Part shown: positions 33,415 to 45,800 of the stretch, in pieces | How the letters are laid out: each line of letters starts with the position of its first letter | Numbering within the stretch: the first letter of the stretch is position 1 | Source of the DNA: Calliopum simillimum | Lineage: Eukaryota; Arthropoda; Insecta; Diptera; Lauxaniidae | Direction: 5' to 3' | NCBI GenBank assembly: GCA_951812925.1 | Contig: OX638369.1 | Span: forward strand, 61,952,228 to 62,016,227 | DNA: 64,000 nucleotides | Program-made: the position numbers and the translations under genes | Notes under the pieces: model-generated | What the model was told of the DNA's origin: nothing | Databases searched by the model: none | The model's input: only the letters and a program-made list of their open reading frames with translations

Positions 33415-35060
33415 CTTCTGCAATTTAAATCTTTCACATTTTTGGAAAATTTTTGAAGTCAATTGACTGTCTTCTCTAAGCCAAAGTGTCCTGCGTCATC
33501 ATGTGCCGACTTGATACCTCTCCATCGAACTCCTTTTGGAACAACAAAACAGTTACTTTTGTCAGTTTTCTTAAAAAGACGACCATTCTTCAAAACATAT
33601 TCCTTCTCATAACTTTTCATATTTTTATCACCAACTATAGAGAGAGCTCCAATAACTTTACATATAAGTATTCTGATCGCGACGCTACAACGTAGACACC
33701 CAAACTATTTCTTTCATTCCAATGGCCATTAGACTCAATCCAACAGTATCCAATTCAATAGAATTCTCAACCGAAAATTTACTTAACGCATCCATATGCG
33801 TCATTTGGTAGCCTGAGTGATGAATCAATTCAAAATCGAATTCCTGAATTATTAACCACCATCGAGCAATCCAAGTAAATAGTAGAGAAAACGATTTAAG
33901 CTTTCAATCATTGCAAGAGTTTCAAATTCATAGCTGTAAGCTATCTGCGCGTAATTTTGAATAAAACGACGAAAATATCCAGTCAGACCCAAAAATTGCT
34001 TCTCTTCTCGACTGTTACTAGGTGTTGAAAATTTGTTAATGGCATTTACTTTCACATCACCTGGCTTTATACTCTGATATAATTGAATGACCCAAATAAC
34101 TGATTTCTTTGCATACCATTAAAACTTTTATAAATAAAACTATGTCATCCATGTATGCAAGAATATATTCGCTCTTCACAACCCGAACCATTTTCGCTAC
34201 AAGGCGCATAAAGACCGCTGATGCATTTGTTAAACCGAACGACATTCTTTTATGTTGATAGTTCCCGCAAGGAGTTACGAAAGCCGTTAAATGACGCGAA
34301 TCTTCAACAATAGGAACTTGATAGCCGTTCATCATATCAAGAACAATAACAACTTTACCCTCACACATAGAGTTTATAGTTTCTTCAATATTCGAAATTG
34401 GATAAAGTTCGCGAATAGTGTTTTTATTAAGTTCCCGATAATCTACCACCATACGGAATTCTGCATTCTTTGTTGGCATTAGTAGAGCGCGACTAGCATA
34501 TTCCGAGGTTGAATGCTCAATTATATCGTTATTCAATAAGTCTATCACAATTTTATTCATATTTTCTCCTAAATGGTTTGGTACACGAAATGGTTTTTAA
34601 TTCACAATTTTATTACTATCTTTCAATTTAATATTCATTTGAATGTCACTACTTTTTCGAAGTTCACATAAGTTTTGAGTAAAACAAGAAGAAATTGCAG
34701 AAATTACATTTAAAAATTTTATTTTTTCATCGGATGACAGGTTGCCCAGTGTTAATAATTCGATATCAAAACTGCCAGACCTAAAACTTTCACTCGGCAC
34801 TTCTAGTCAGTCATGAGATTTCTCAGAGTTAGTATAATAAATTGTCAACAGCCCGTTTTTTCGTACTAAGAAAATCTTGTCCAATGATCATATCACTTTC
34901 TTGATCATTTTCTTTGGCAACTAAAATGTCTATTGAGAGTGATATACTCTGATTTTTTACAATTTTTGATATTTTTCCGATTGAATAAGTAGCATTTCCA
35001 CCAAAACCAATTAACTTTGTAGTACACGAAATAAAATTCCATCCATATTCTCACTCACTG
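33415..35060 (-). pseudogene. Gypsy-type retrotransposon pol relic (protease, RT, RNase H)
   Basis: Read on the minus strand. 34820-34960: protease tail with DILVAKEND and MIIGQDFL. 34597-34800: linker (LSSDEKIKFLNVISA). 34057-34560: reverse transcriptase with IIEHSTSEYASRALLMPTK, VVDYRELNKNT, LDMMNGYQVPI, FGLTNASAVFMRL and YMDDIVLF (catalytic DD). 33852-34055: FLGLTGYFRRFI thumb region, with a deletion into RNase H. Near 33840-33770: RWWLIIQEFDFEL and HMDALSKFSVEN, the RNase H end. Stops and deletions make it dead. No LTR can be assigned. Confidence 0.88.
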
Positions 35061-35599
35061 CACACAATGAAATTTTTCCAGAAAAAATTTGTTTTTCTTT
35101 TTCTGGCTTTTTTTTTTTTTTCAAATGATTTAATTTAATAAAATTTCAAATATTTTTAGAAGTTTTTTGATTTAATTATTTTTTTTTTTTTAATTTTACT
35201 TTAAATATGGCGAATCCCACTTCTGAAAATTTATAGTTTTTTGTAATTGGCCGACACGCCCTTTTCTCGTCGCCTATAGAATCGAACTGAACAATTCAAC
35301 GACGGCCGTGTCGACAAGCTACAAATGTAGCTTAAGAAAATATTATATCAAAGTGTGCTTTGAGAAGGGATTTTTCTCACTTCAGTGTTTTAGTTATCTT
35401 ATACAAGCAAGAAATACTTTTATTAAATATGTTGAGAGTTATAATATCTGAAAAAGGTCTACAAAAAGCAATGTAGCCTTCTACTATCGCATCTAATAGG
35501 AAAGGCATGCTGCTTTCTCTTCTTTCTCTATTCTTTTTTTTTACATATAATGTCTATGGGCATCAAGACATGACCCTCCTGCTTGCACAAAGAAGGGAG
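35061..35599. other. Unrecognised, AT-rich
   Basis: Homopolymer T/A runs at 35100-35200, then LTR-like sequence of mixed composition. No ORF, no paired ends. Confidence 0.35.
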
Positions 35600-36480
35600 C
35601 AATGAAGGCTTTTTACGATCTTATGGCTTGTTATAGACGAAAAGTGGACGGCATCGAAGAGTGCCACGTGCACTTTTTAGCCTTTGAAATTTTTTATTCA
35701 ATATTACTCGAAAACCACTCCAACAATTTTGATGAAAATTTAGGAGATGTTACACCTAGAAACAAGGATTAAAATGTTATATTCCGTTGTTTTGGCAAAA
35801 TTCCTTGAAGGGCGTGGCACCGCCCACAAATAAACTATAAAAAGGAAACAACCAAAGCAATCTTTCTGAATTTAACTAAAGGGAGTCTTCTTGCAATTAG
35901 GCACGTGCAAACTGAAAGTGGGCAAAATATCGCCGGTTCGCGTGGAACCTCCCATACAAGTAAAACACATTAAATGCTATTTCTCGCAAATGGTGTAACA
36001 TTTTTTTATGAAATTTAGTATGTGTATCTAAAGCATAACGAAAAGTGGTCGTTCTTCAATAATTGCCACGCCCACTTATTACCAAATTAAAAATTTTCGT
36101 TAATTGCACAGGCATAAAAAAAATTAAATTAATCCGTCTTCATCAGCAGAATAGTCACTATACCTGCATGATTTTGAAATATCCTTGCTTGAAGTTGAAG
36201 AAAACGCTGTGTTTAGTCTTATAGCGTAGCTACAGGAAAAGTTGAAATTATTAATGGTATCTTTCTCATAAAAATATACCTTTAAACATTTCCAATAGGA
36301 CTCTTCCTTTCTGATTAATCATCCTTTGAAGAGAAAGTATTTCGACCCAATAGAAAGGAGTTCCTTCTGAAAATTTGTCTTTCTGAAAGCATGAAAATTG
36401 TAGGCGAAAAGATACGAATTCCATCACAAAAAATATCTATGAATAAAAAACATCGATTAAAATTATCAGATCAGATTGTA
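35600..36480 (+). mobile_element. Helitron-like element, copy 3, 5'-truncated
   Basis: Collinear with the surviving halves of copy 2 (21300-21990 and 25612-25985): AGGGCGTGGCACCGCCCACA, GTGGAACCTCCCATACAAGT and AATTGCCACGCCCACTT. It runs to AACATCGATTAAAATTATCAGATCAGATTGTACC, where the terminal hairpin is lost. It supplies the sequence of copy 2 before the 3.6 kb insertion. Confidence 0.75.
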
Positions 36481-36644
36481 CCTTAGGCCATACAATCACA
36501 GCCTCTAATTTTATAAAACTGAAATTGTTATCATTTTTGTTTCACTGTCATAAATCTCAGTAAAGAATTCAATTCGATAAGATTTCAAATCCAAATTTTG
36601 TGTTTCTTGGGAGAGTGCTTTTTCAACAAAATATATTTTGGCAG

Positions 36645-36878
36645 CTGTTGCAGGCAACAACAAACATGAAGCGTTTGAGGTTCCAGCTGATTTTGAAACA
36701 GCCATTGCATCTGCTGGCTTTGGAGTCTTCAACATTATGCTGCTTCTTGTTTCGCTGTCTGGATTTTGTGCAACAATATTCGAAACAACAACGGTATCTT
36801 ATATAATGTCCAGTGCTGAATGTGACCTTAAATTAACTTTATTAGATAAAGGTATTTTGAACGGAATTACCTATGCAG
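36645..36878 (+). CDS. Transporter exon 1 (first recognised)
   Basis: Encodes AVAGNNKHEAFEVPADFETA and the first membrane segment (FGVFNIMLLLVSLSGFCA). The frame is open back to 36581 but has no ATG, so an upstream exon must supply the start. Donor GTAGTT at 36879. An alternative acceptor exists at 36649-36650. Confidence 0.82.
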
Positions 36879-39800
36879 GTAGTTAAACAAAATACGTACG
36901 TACAAAATGTAATTTTTTTCAAGTAAAAAAAGTATTCACAGGTATGATAACATCTGCTATCCTCTGGGGTTACATCGCTGATACTATGGGACGTAAAAAG
37001 ATTCTAGTGCTGTGTTATTTTTCTGATTGTATTTGCGTATTCGGTTCTGCGTTTAGTCAAAATGTCATACATCTAATGATTTTTAAATACTTTGGTGGTT
37101 TTATGTAAGATAAAACCAGGGCTGCACCGAGAGAATGAGGCCCAGCATTTAGTTAACATTAAAATAAGATCATCTTCGTTTTGGCCACCAAAAATACGGG
37201 TTTTTTCAGCAAAAATTAAAAAAATTTACTTACTTGATTAGCTTCAGGTCTCACTAACTCTCGTTACGGCCTTGGATGAAACGAATTCATAATTTTCGGT
37301 AATTAGATTTTTTATTCTACGTTTCAGCATTTGTGGCCCATTTGCGGTGTTGATGTCATACTTGTCAGAGTTGCATGGGAAGTTGTATCGAGCTCGAATT
37401 ATGATGTTGTCTGGAATAATGTTTTCATTCGGAAATTTATTTCTTCCACTAATGGCGATTACTATTTTACCACAAGATTGGGACTTTCATGCGGTTGGAC
37501 TAACATGTGAGCAATATAATTTTCTATATGGACTTTCATACAAATGTACTTCTTACATACTCCACCCCAAAACTTTTTCATTAATCTGTTAATTTCACCT
37601 ATTTTCACTAATTATTTGTAATGTTGTTGCCTTATCTGTCATGGTTCCAATTCCATAAGATCTATTTATAGTTACTTGAATGATCCACAGCCATTTTGAC
37701 TGAAAACTTCTCCATAGGTTTTGAAACAAGATCTTTCTAATAGTTTTGTCAAGATACATCTATCTGCTTCAGATATCTTGAATCATATTTTTGAGGGGCC
37801 TTAGATTGACAATTTATCCACATGTAAGCCTTGCTCGGATCGATACTAATACACTGTACAATTTTCAGCGAAATTGGTCGGGCATAAACCTTCCTTCCAG
37901 TTTCATTAACATACGTTAGGGTGGACATTAAATTTTTTCAGCTGAATTTCGATAATTGGTAGTCGTCAAATGGCTCCATTTTTTTCTGGATGTTGAGCTC
38001 TGATATCGCTTTCGTTAATATGACTGTTTGTATTTTATAATTACGATTACCGCCAAATGAATAAAGCTAGATGCATGAAATTTGGTACAGATAACAAAAT
38101 TGTTGCTAGGCTGTCTGGCACAAAAATGGGCATGGTCAGTTGATCTTAACGCCTACTTCCCATGCAATGTTTTAAAAAGCCTATACGGATAGTAGGCGTG
38201 AACATTATCCGATTTTTAGTCCCAGCCAGACCAAGATCAAATTTAATGCATCAACGGGCAGACGGACACGTTTACCAAAAGGCCAGTTAGGGGTCAACAC
38301 AGTGATACCAGGAAAGTAATTCCAAATGTACATTTTGTTTAAAATGTATCTTTTTTGGCCAAAAATAACCACTTTTTAAAATAATTAATAAAACACAAGG
38401 TTTTTGCCATATTCAACTGAAACAAAGCCACGCAATTTGGAAAAATAAACTTTTGGAATAAGTGCGCAAACCTTTAGCTGAAGTTCAGTACAAATAACAA
38501 GGCAAAGAGAATTGTATTCAAATGTCGAGCAATTCCTCGCAGCGGGTTATTGCAACAAAATTATAACACACTAGAGAAGGGACGTCGTTGTGGTTTATAT
38601 TTAAGGTATTGAACGAAGTTTTTGAAACTCAGTCCGAGTCCAAAGCTTATCAGTTTTTGCTCTTTCTTCGCTTTTTACCTCGTTACTTAAATTGAGCTGA
38701 AAATTAGTAGAGGTGTTACATTTGGCCTGGCCAAACATTAAATACCCTACACTGCAGTATTTTCAAGTTCAAATATTTATGCTGTAAGGGAGGCGCCACG
38801 ACCTATTTGCGAATCCACATAGGTTTTGCTCAGATCTTGCACTTGTTGTCCTCAGTGTCTGAGAAAAATTTGGTTAGATTACCTCAAAAAACGTTTTCAG
38901 CATAGCATTTACATTTGCTTATATGGGAGGTGCCGCGCCCTCTTGTCCGATTTCATCTAGTTTTGCTAAGAACTTTCACTTGTAGTTCTTAATATCTGAC
39001 TAAAATTTAGTTGGATTATTTCGAAAACACTATCTCAAATAACGCTTTCGGAATAGCATTTCGAACATTTTGCTTATATGGGAGGTGCCACGTCCTCTAG
39101 TCCGAATTCGCCTAGCTATTTCTCAGAGCTAGTAAGTATGTGTATTTTTATTGCGTTTTCGCAAATAATGCTGTTAATATTGCGTTTTGAACATATTCTT
39201 TGTACGGGCGGTAGGCGTGTCCGTTGACCGATTTCGCTCATTTCCAATCCCTTGAGCTGACTTCGACGACGGAGGCAGGCAGAGTACTAAATTTCATTGA
39301 ATTATCTTGCTAAGTTTTCCCAAAAAATGTTTTTCCACATATAGACAGCCAGCCAGGCAGACAGACGGACATGGCTATATCGACTCAGGAGGTGACGCTG
39401 ATCAAGAATATATGGGGCATAACATATCGTTTTGGATAGCATTTGAGTTTAGCATCTCCAATTTTTTGAAAACTTGTGGCCTTATAGTACTAACGGGTGA
39501 CTCAATAGGAGCTTCCTACTTTATTTTCTAAATAAAATACATAAAAATAAATGTAATGATGGAAATCTTTATTTAGAATGATAGTTCGGTTCCTTAAACT
39601 CAATGTTTAAAAACTATTTCGTTCAAATGTTGCCCACGACTAGCTCTTAAATAGTTCATTCTGTGGGTCCAATTTTCGACAACTCTTTCGAGCATATCGG
39701 TCGGTATTCCTTGAATAACACGAGTTATGTTGGTTTCCAAAGCGTCAATAGTTTCGGGTTTGACGACATAAACAAGTGATTTAACATATCCCCAAAGAAA

Positions 39801-42800
39801 GTAATTTAATGGCATCAAATCACGTGATCTTGGTGGCCAATTAACAGGAGCATTCCTTGAGATGATGTTTTCATCGAACGTTTCCCTCAATAAAGTGATT
39901 GTTTCTCCAGCTGTATGGCATGTTGCGCCATCCTGGTGAAACCAGAGGTCGGCTACACTAATATCCAGATTTTTTGGCAACAAAAATTCATTGATCTTTG
40001 CTCTGTAGCGAGCATCATTGACCGTTGCACGGGCTACATCCGCATTTTTGAAAAAATACAGCCCAATGATGCCTCTTGCCCATAAACCACACCTAACAGT
40101 GCATTTATCAGGATACATTGGAAGCTCTTGGATTGCTTCTGGTTGTTCATCGGCCCAAATATGGCAACTTTGCTTGTTAACGTAGCCGTTCAACCAAAAA
40201 TGAGCTTCGTACACCATGATCAGCCGGCTTTAATTCTTGTACGAGCTGTATTTTATAGGCCTTCAGACCAAGATGACGCCTCAAGATACGCCACAATGAT
40301 CCATAAGAAATGCCCATAGCCTGAGATCGGTGACGAATGGATTGTTCACGGTTTTTACGAACACTCCCTGCTACTGCAGCAATATTCTCTAAATTAAGGG
40401 CTCTATGCACTCTAGCCTGGTTTTAGTGTTGTATGAAAAAAAAAAATACAGCGATATTGATAGCTTGTACGGGCTAATTTTGTTAGGTTACTCAAAAAAC
40501 TGATTCTAAAAAAATTTGGTCCCAATCGGAGGGGGGTAACACCTGCCCCATCGGGCCCAAAGAGGGGCACCTTTGCGAAAATTTTACGAAAATAATTCAT
40601 AGCTCCCTCGGGGTGACCCCTAGAGGGGTGAAATGTATGACCAGGTTACATTATTTTTTTCTTTCCAACATTTTTTCCAAGCACACCTACCCCCTATTTA
40701 TCACCCTCCGGGGGTCCCCCTGCAAAATCCACATTTTTGAAAATTCGCTGTAACTGTTCCAGAATGACCCCAAGCTAGATAAGATGTATGACCAGGTCCC
40801 ATTATTTTTTTATCCCCAACATTTTAATGAGACAGACCTACCCCCTATCTGCCCCCTTTTGGGGTCCCCCTACAAAAAACTCAAAAAATTAAAAAAATTT
40901 CTAAAAATAGTTCAAAGCTCCCACGGAGTGACCTCTAGAGTGGTGAAATGTATGACCAAGTTCTATTATTTTTTCCTCTCCAACATTTTCTCTTGACACA
41001 CTTGCACCCTATCTGCCACCCTTTTAAGGGCCCCCCTTCAAAATCCACATTTTTTGAAAATTTGCTGCATTTGTCCTGCGATGCCCGCAATATAGGCTTA
41101 ATATCCAATTAGGTCCTATTATTTTTTGTTCCCTTATATTTTTCGTTGATACACCTACCCCCTTAAATCCACCTCTTGGGCGCCCCCCCTACAAAAAAGC
41201 AAAAAAATTAGGAAAAATATCGAAAAATAGTTCTTAGCTCCCCCGGAGTATTTCATAGAAGAGTAAAACGTAAAACCAGGTCCAATTATTTTTTCCGACA
41301 TTTCCCCCAAGCCAATCTACCTCCTATCTGTCACCCTTCTGGAGGTCCCCCTACTAAGTCCACATTTTTGAAAATTCGCTGTAACTATCCCTGGTGACCC
41401 CTAGATGGGACAAATGCATCACAAGATCCTATTATTTTTTTATCCCCAATACTTTCCCTTCACACACCTGCCTCCTATCTGCCACCCTTATGGGGCTACC
41501 CCTATAAAAACACTTCAATATAGGAGTTCACTTATAAAGTGACACAGTTTAATTGTTACATATCATGCTCTGGCGCGGTTAAAAACATTCCTTTCATTTC
41601 ACTTACTTATGTTCATTTATTTCATAAGCCATCGAAAAATAATACGTAAATCAATTAAATTTAAAAAGAATTTAGAGTTAGATAAGCCTCTTTTGGTTGC
41701 TTGTTGGCAATAGATTCTTATAACTTGCGATGACTAATAGCAAGTCTTAAAAATCACCTTAATTCCACCAGAGGCCTTCATTGTAGTCTTGAGCCATCTT
41801 TACGCCACTTTCAGCCATGTCGTTGACAAAGGGCACTTAATTCCATTTTATGAAGCCCTCTATCAGCTTTTTTACGCTGCTGAGAATGATTACGGTAGAG
41901 TCAGCTGAAGGAGAAGGTCCTTCTTTATCATCTTTAACAGATGATGTGTCATTTTCTTTTGCCTAAGTTCGGTAGACCTTTTCCTTCAGCTCACTCTACC
42001 GTAATTAGTCACAGCATCGTAAAAAAACTGATGGAGGGCTTCATAAAATGGAATTAAGTGCCCTTTGTCAACGGCATGGCTGAAAGTGGCGTAAAGATGG
42101 CTCAAGACTACAATGAAGGCCTCTGGTGGAATTAAGGTGATTTTTAAGACTTGCTATTAGTCATCGCAAGTTATAAAAATCTATTGCCAACAAGCAACCA
42201 AAAGAGGCTTATCTAACTCTAAATTCTTTTTTAATTTAATTGATTTACGTATTATTTTTCGATGGCTTATGAAATAAATGAACATAAGTAAGTGAAATGA
42301 AAGGAATGTTTTTAACCGCGCCAGAGCATGATATGTAACAATTAAACTGTGTCACTTCATAAGTGAACTCCTATATTGAAGTGTTTTTATAGGGGTAGCC
42401 CCAAAAGGGTGGCAGATAGGAGGCAGGTGTGTGAGGGGAAGGTATTGGGGATAAAAAAATAATAGGATCTTGTGATGCATTTGTCCCATCTAGGGGTCAC
42501 CAGAGATAGTTACAGCGAATTTTCAAAAATGTGGACTTAGTAGGGGGACCTCCAGAAGGGTGACAGATAGGAGGTAGATTGGCTTGGGGCAAATGTCGGA
42601 AAAAATAATTGGACCTGGTTTTACGTTTTACTCTTCTATGAAATACTCCGGGGGAGCTAAGAACTATTTTTCGATATTTTTCCTAATTTTTTTGCTTTTT
42701 TGTAGGGGGGGCGCCCAAGAGGTGGATTTTAGGGGGTAGGTGTATCAACGAAAAATATAAGGGAACAAAAAATAATAGGACCTAATTGGATATTAAGCCT

Positions 42801-45800
42801 ATATTGCGGGCATCGCAGGACAAATGCAGCAAATTTTCAAAAAATGTGGATTTTGAAGGGGGGCCCTTAAAAGGGTGGCAGATAGGGTGCAAGTGTGTCA
42901 AGAGAAAATGTTGGAGAGGAAAAAATAATAGAACTTGGTCATACATTTCACCACTCTAGAGGTCACTCCGTGGGAGCTTTGAACTATTTTTAGAAATTTT
43001 TTTAATTTTTTGAGTTTTTTGTAGGGGGACCCAAAAAGGGGGCAGATAGGGGGAAGGTCTGTCTCATTAAAATGTTGGGGATAAAAAAATAATGGGACCT
43101 GGTCATACATCTTATCTAGCTTGGGGTCATTCTGGAACAGTTACAGCGTATTTTCAAAAATGTGGATTTTGCAGGGGGGACCCCCGGAGGGTGATAAATA
43201 GGGGATAGGTGTGCTTGGAAAAAATGTTGGAAAGAAAAAAATAATGTAACCTGGTCATACATTTCACCCCTCTAGGGGTCACCCCGAGGGAGCTATGAAT
43301 TATTTTCGTGAAATTTTCGCAAAGGTGCCCCTCTTTGGGCCCGATGGGGCAGGTGTTACCCCCCTCCGATTGGGACCAAATTTTTTTAGAATCAGTTTTT
43401 TGAGTAACCTAACAAAATTAGCCCGTACAAGCTATCAATATCGAAAAAACGCGCACTAAAACCAGGCTAATGCACTCCGGTTGAATGATGGATGTCCAAG
43501 TGATGATGTTGAAGAACTCTATAACTGATGACTGAGTTTGGTAGTAAGTTTCCACATTTAATAAACGTTGTTCAGGAGTAAAAGTCTATTCATGATTAAG
43601 TCGTATTGAATACTGAACACAAACGTCATATGGACAAGCCATTTGACACATAACAGCAGTCAAAACAACCTGTGTAGTTGGAAAAGGGACCTCATAATGG
43701 ATCACCCTTTACATATGTATCAATGTGTCAATGATATTTTATATAATTTTGTTTAGAAACTGTAAATGAGAAAAAATTGTTCAGATAAGAGGAGAGATTT
43801 TTCAAAAGGGCGAATTTCCACTTCCGACCTCGAACAAACCTAAGAATGCCATCGCAATTATCTTTCTAAAATGCATCCTCTAGTTCAAAACCCATCACAA
43901 AAAAGGCATTTTTCCAAGAGAAAATTGTGATCAAAAATCGCATTTCGGAACAAAAGGGCTTGTTTCCATATAATTCCATATAAATTTTTAGATTTTGGTA
44001 CAAAAATTCGTATTTCGAAGAGTCACCAAGAAACTGTAATGTTTTTTATATGCCCCAGACTATATTGGTGCTTATATGATGGAATAAAAATGTTAAAAGG
44101 AATAAAATCTTTGATCAACTCATTATAACACTGGAGACATTAAAAAAAAAAAAAGTAACTATACAGCCCCGTAAAAGTTTTTCTCATTACTGAAAATTTG
44201 TTTAACATGGAAATACGCCCTTTTGAATAAAAACTCCTCACATAAGATCAGTTGTCGTACTTGACAAATTACTAGTGTTGTTTAGCTTTGATTTTATTCA
44301 ACTATCTCTCTTAATTTTCTCTAATCCTACAAGTTCATTCTTGGCAAATATATTTGGCTATAAGTTCCATTCCAAGTTTCATCAGTGGTGTTGCCCTTAT
44401 TCCTTTTCCCGAAAGTCCAAAGTTTTTAATGTCTCAAGGAAGAAATCAAGAAGCTTTACTAATTTTCCAGTCAATTTATAAAATAAATAAACGTCTACCA
44501 AGAGAAACATATCCAGTAAGTAAAGTATTACACAGGGCAACAATGATTTTCCGGCTTAGAGTTTCGGGGTCGATTTTGATTAATCATGACCTACTGAATA
44601 CAAAAGTAATATGAGAATTCCTGATTTGACTCTAGTTCTCAAGATATCCTTGCAAAAATAGCAGTTTTGAGGCATATTTGAATTTATATCGCACCTACAG
44701 TAAACATCGTATTTAATTTCTGCTGATAGTATCGGAAAGCCATTACCTTCCTTATGAAACCTTAACTTTTAACTTTTCCAATTAGATTTTTACTTATCGA
44801 GTTATCATCCATTGTATTAAAGGTATTTCAATTCCATACAATAGATTCAAGATCAAAAGTTTTTTGTCTTCGTATGAAGTTGAATACCTATTCGTTGGAT
44901 GATAATTCGGATAGTATGGATCTATTTGAAAAAATTGAAAGAGAAGATTTAGTGGAAAAGGATATAGATATTTCATGCCATTAACACATATTTATTGCGC
45001 AGTTCGCTGTGTGATATAACTTCAATTAGAGCTCGCATACTATAGATAGTCGCGACTATCGATTGTGAACGATAGTTTGGTCGCTAACTACCGATTGTTA
45101 TCGATAGTATGCATTTCAGTGCAAATTTCACTTATTTCGACACAACATGAAAGTTATATAAGAAAAGTATAGGTTATGGGCAGTAGCCAATGTCCATATT
45201 TTAAACTTCACCCACAGGATAAAAACTTTGCGCTCTTTCGCTTCACTTTGACATTAGTAAACAATGTTGCCAAGTTGTCAAAATCAAACGCATTTGAAGA
45301 AATGACAATAATACTGAAACAGTTGTGTTATTCGGTATAATCCAAAGTACGAAAACAATTCCAGGATGAAAAAAAAATAAACATTTCTAGGATGAAAAAT
45401 TAGTATAAATAATTACTATCGATAGTCTGTGATAAACCATCGATAGTTTGCGAGCTCTTAACTTCAACTGCTCCTCAAAACAGCCATTTGTGCAGATTTA
45501 AGCAAGAACATCTGGAGAACTAGTGTCAACTGGGACAAACAAATAATTCCCTAAGATTTAAAGAACCTACGTGAATCCGGATTAACTTAAAAACTTATGG
45601 ACGCAAAAAAATGGTTCTTTGTTGCCCTGTGATATTTTTATTAAAAATGTTTTAATTATTAATCTTAATAATTTTGCAGCATAAAGTTTTGCTTGAGGAA
45701 GTACCTGAAAAATCAAAAGAAAATGATTTAAAGTCAACTCGAAGTAGAGCATTTAAAGAAGGTGTGGCACAAATGTTGCCACTTTTAATGAAGCCCTATT

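Larger units (their letters stand above)
39493..43709 (-). mobile_element. rosa-type (DD41D) mariner, split by a 3 kb foldback element
   Basis: Ends ACGGGTGACTCAATAGGAG (39493) and, inverted, AAGGGTGATCCATTATGAGG (43709) are flanked by TA (39491-39492, 43710-43711). Removing the insertion 40413-43469 and one target duplication leaves about 1.15 kb, the usual mariner size. It lies antisense in intron 3 of the transporter. Confidence 0.88.

Noticed and set aside
35061..35600. Possible LTR of the gypsy relic
   Set aside because: No second copy, no TG/CA-bounded match and no primer binding site visible.
37507..37592. Extension of transporter exon 3 to the stop at 37592
   Set aside because: The donor at 37507 gives correct phase to exon 4 (T|TT) and restores a conserved FHSWQIYLA junction; the extension has no transporter similarity.
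40784..43110. Identical 70-codon ORFs at 40784-40996 (+) and 42898-43110 (-)
   Set aside because: Mirror copies in the arms of the foldback element; no coding signature.
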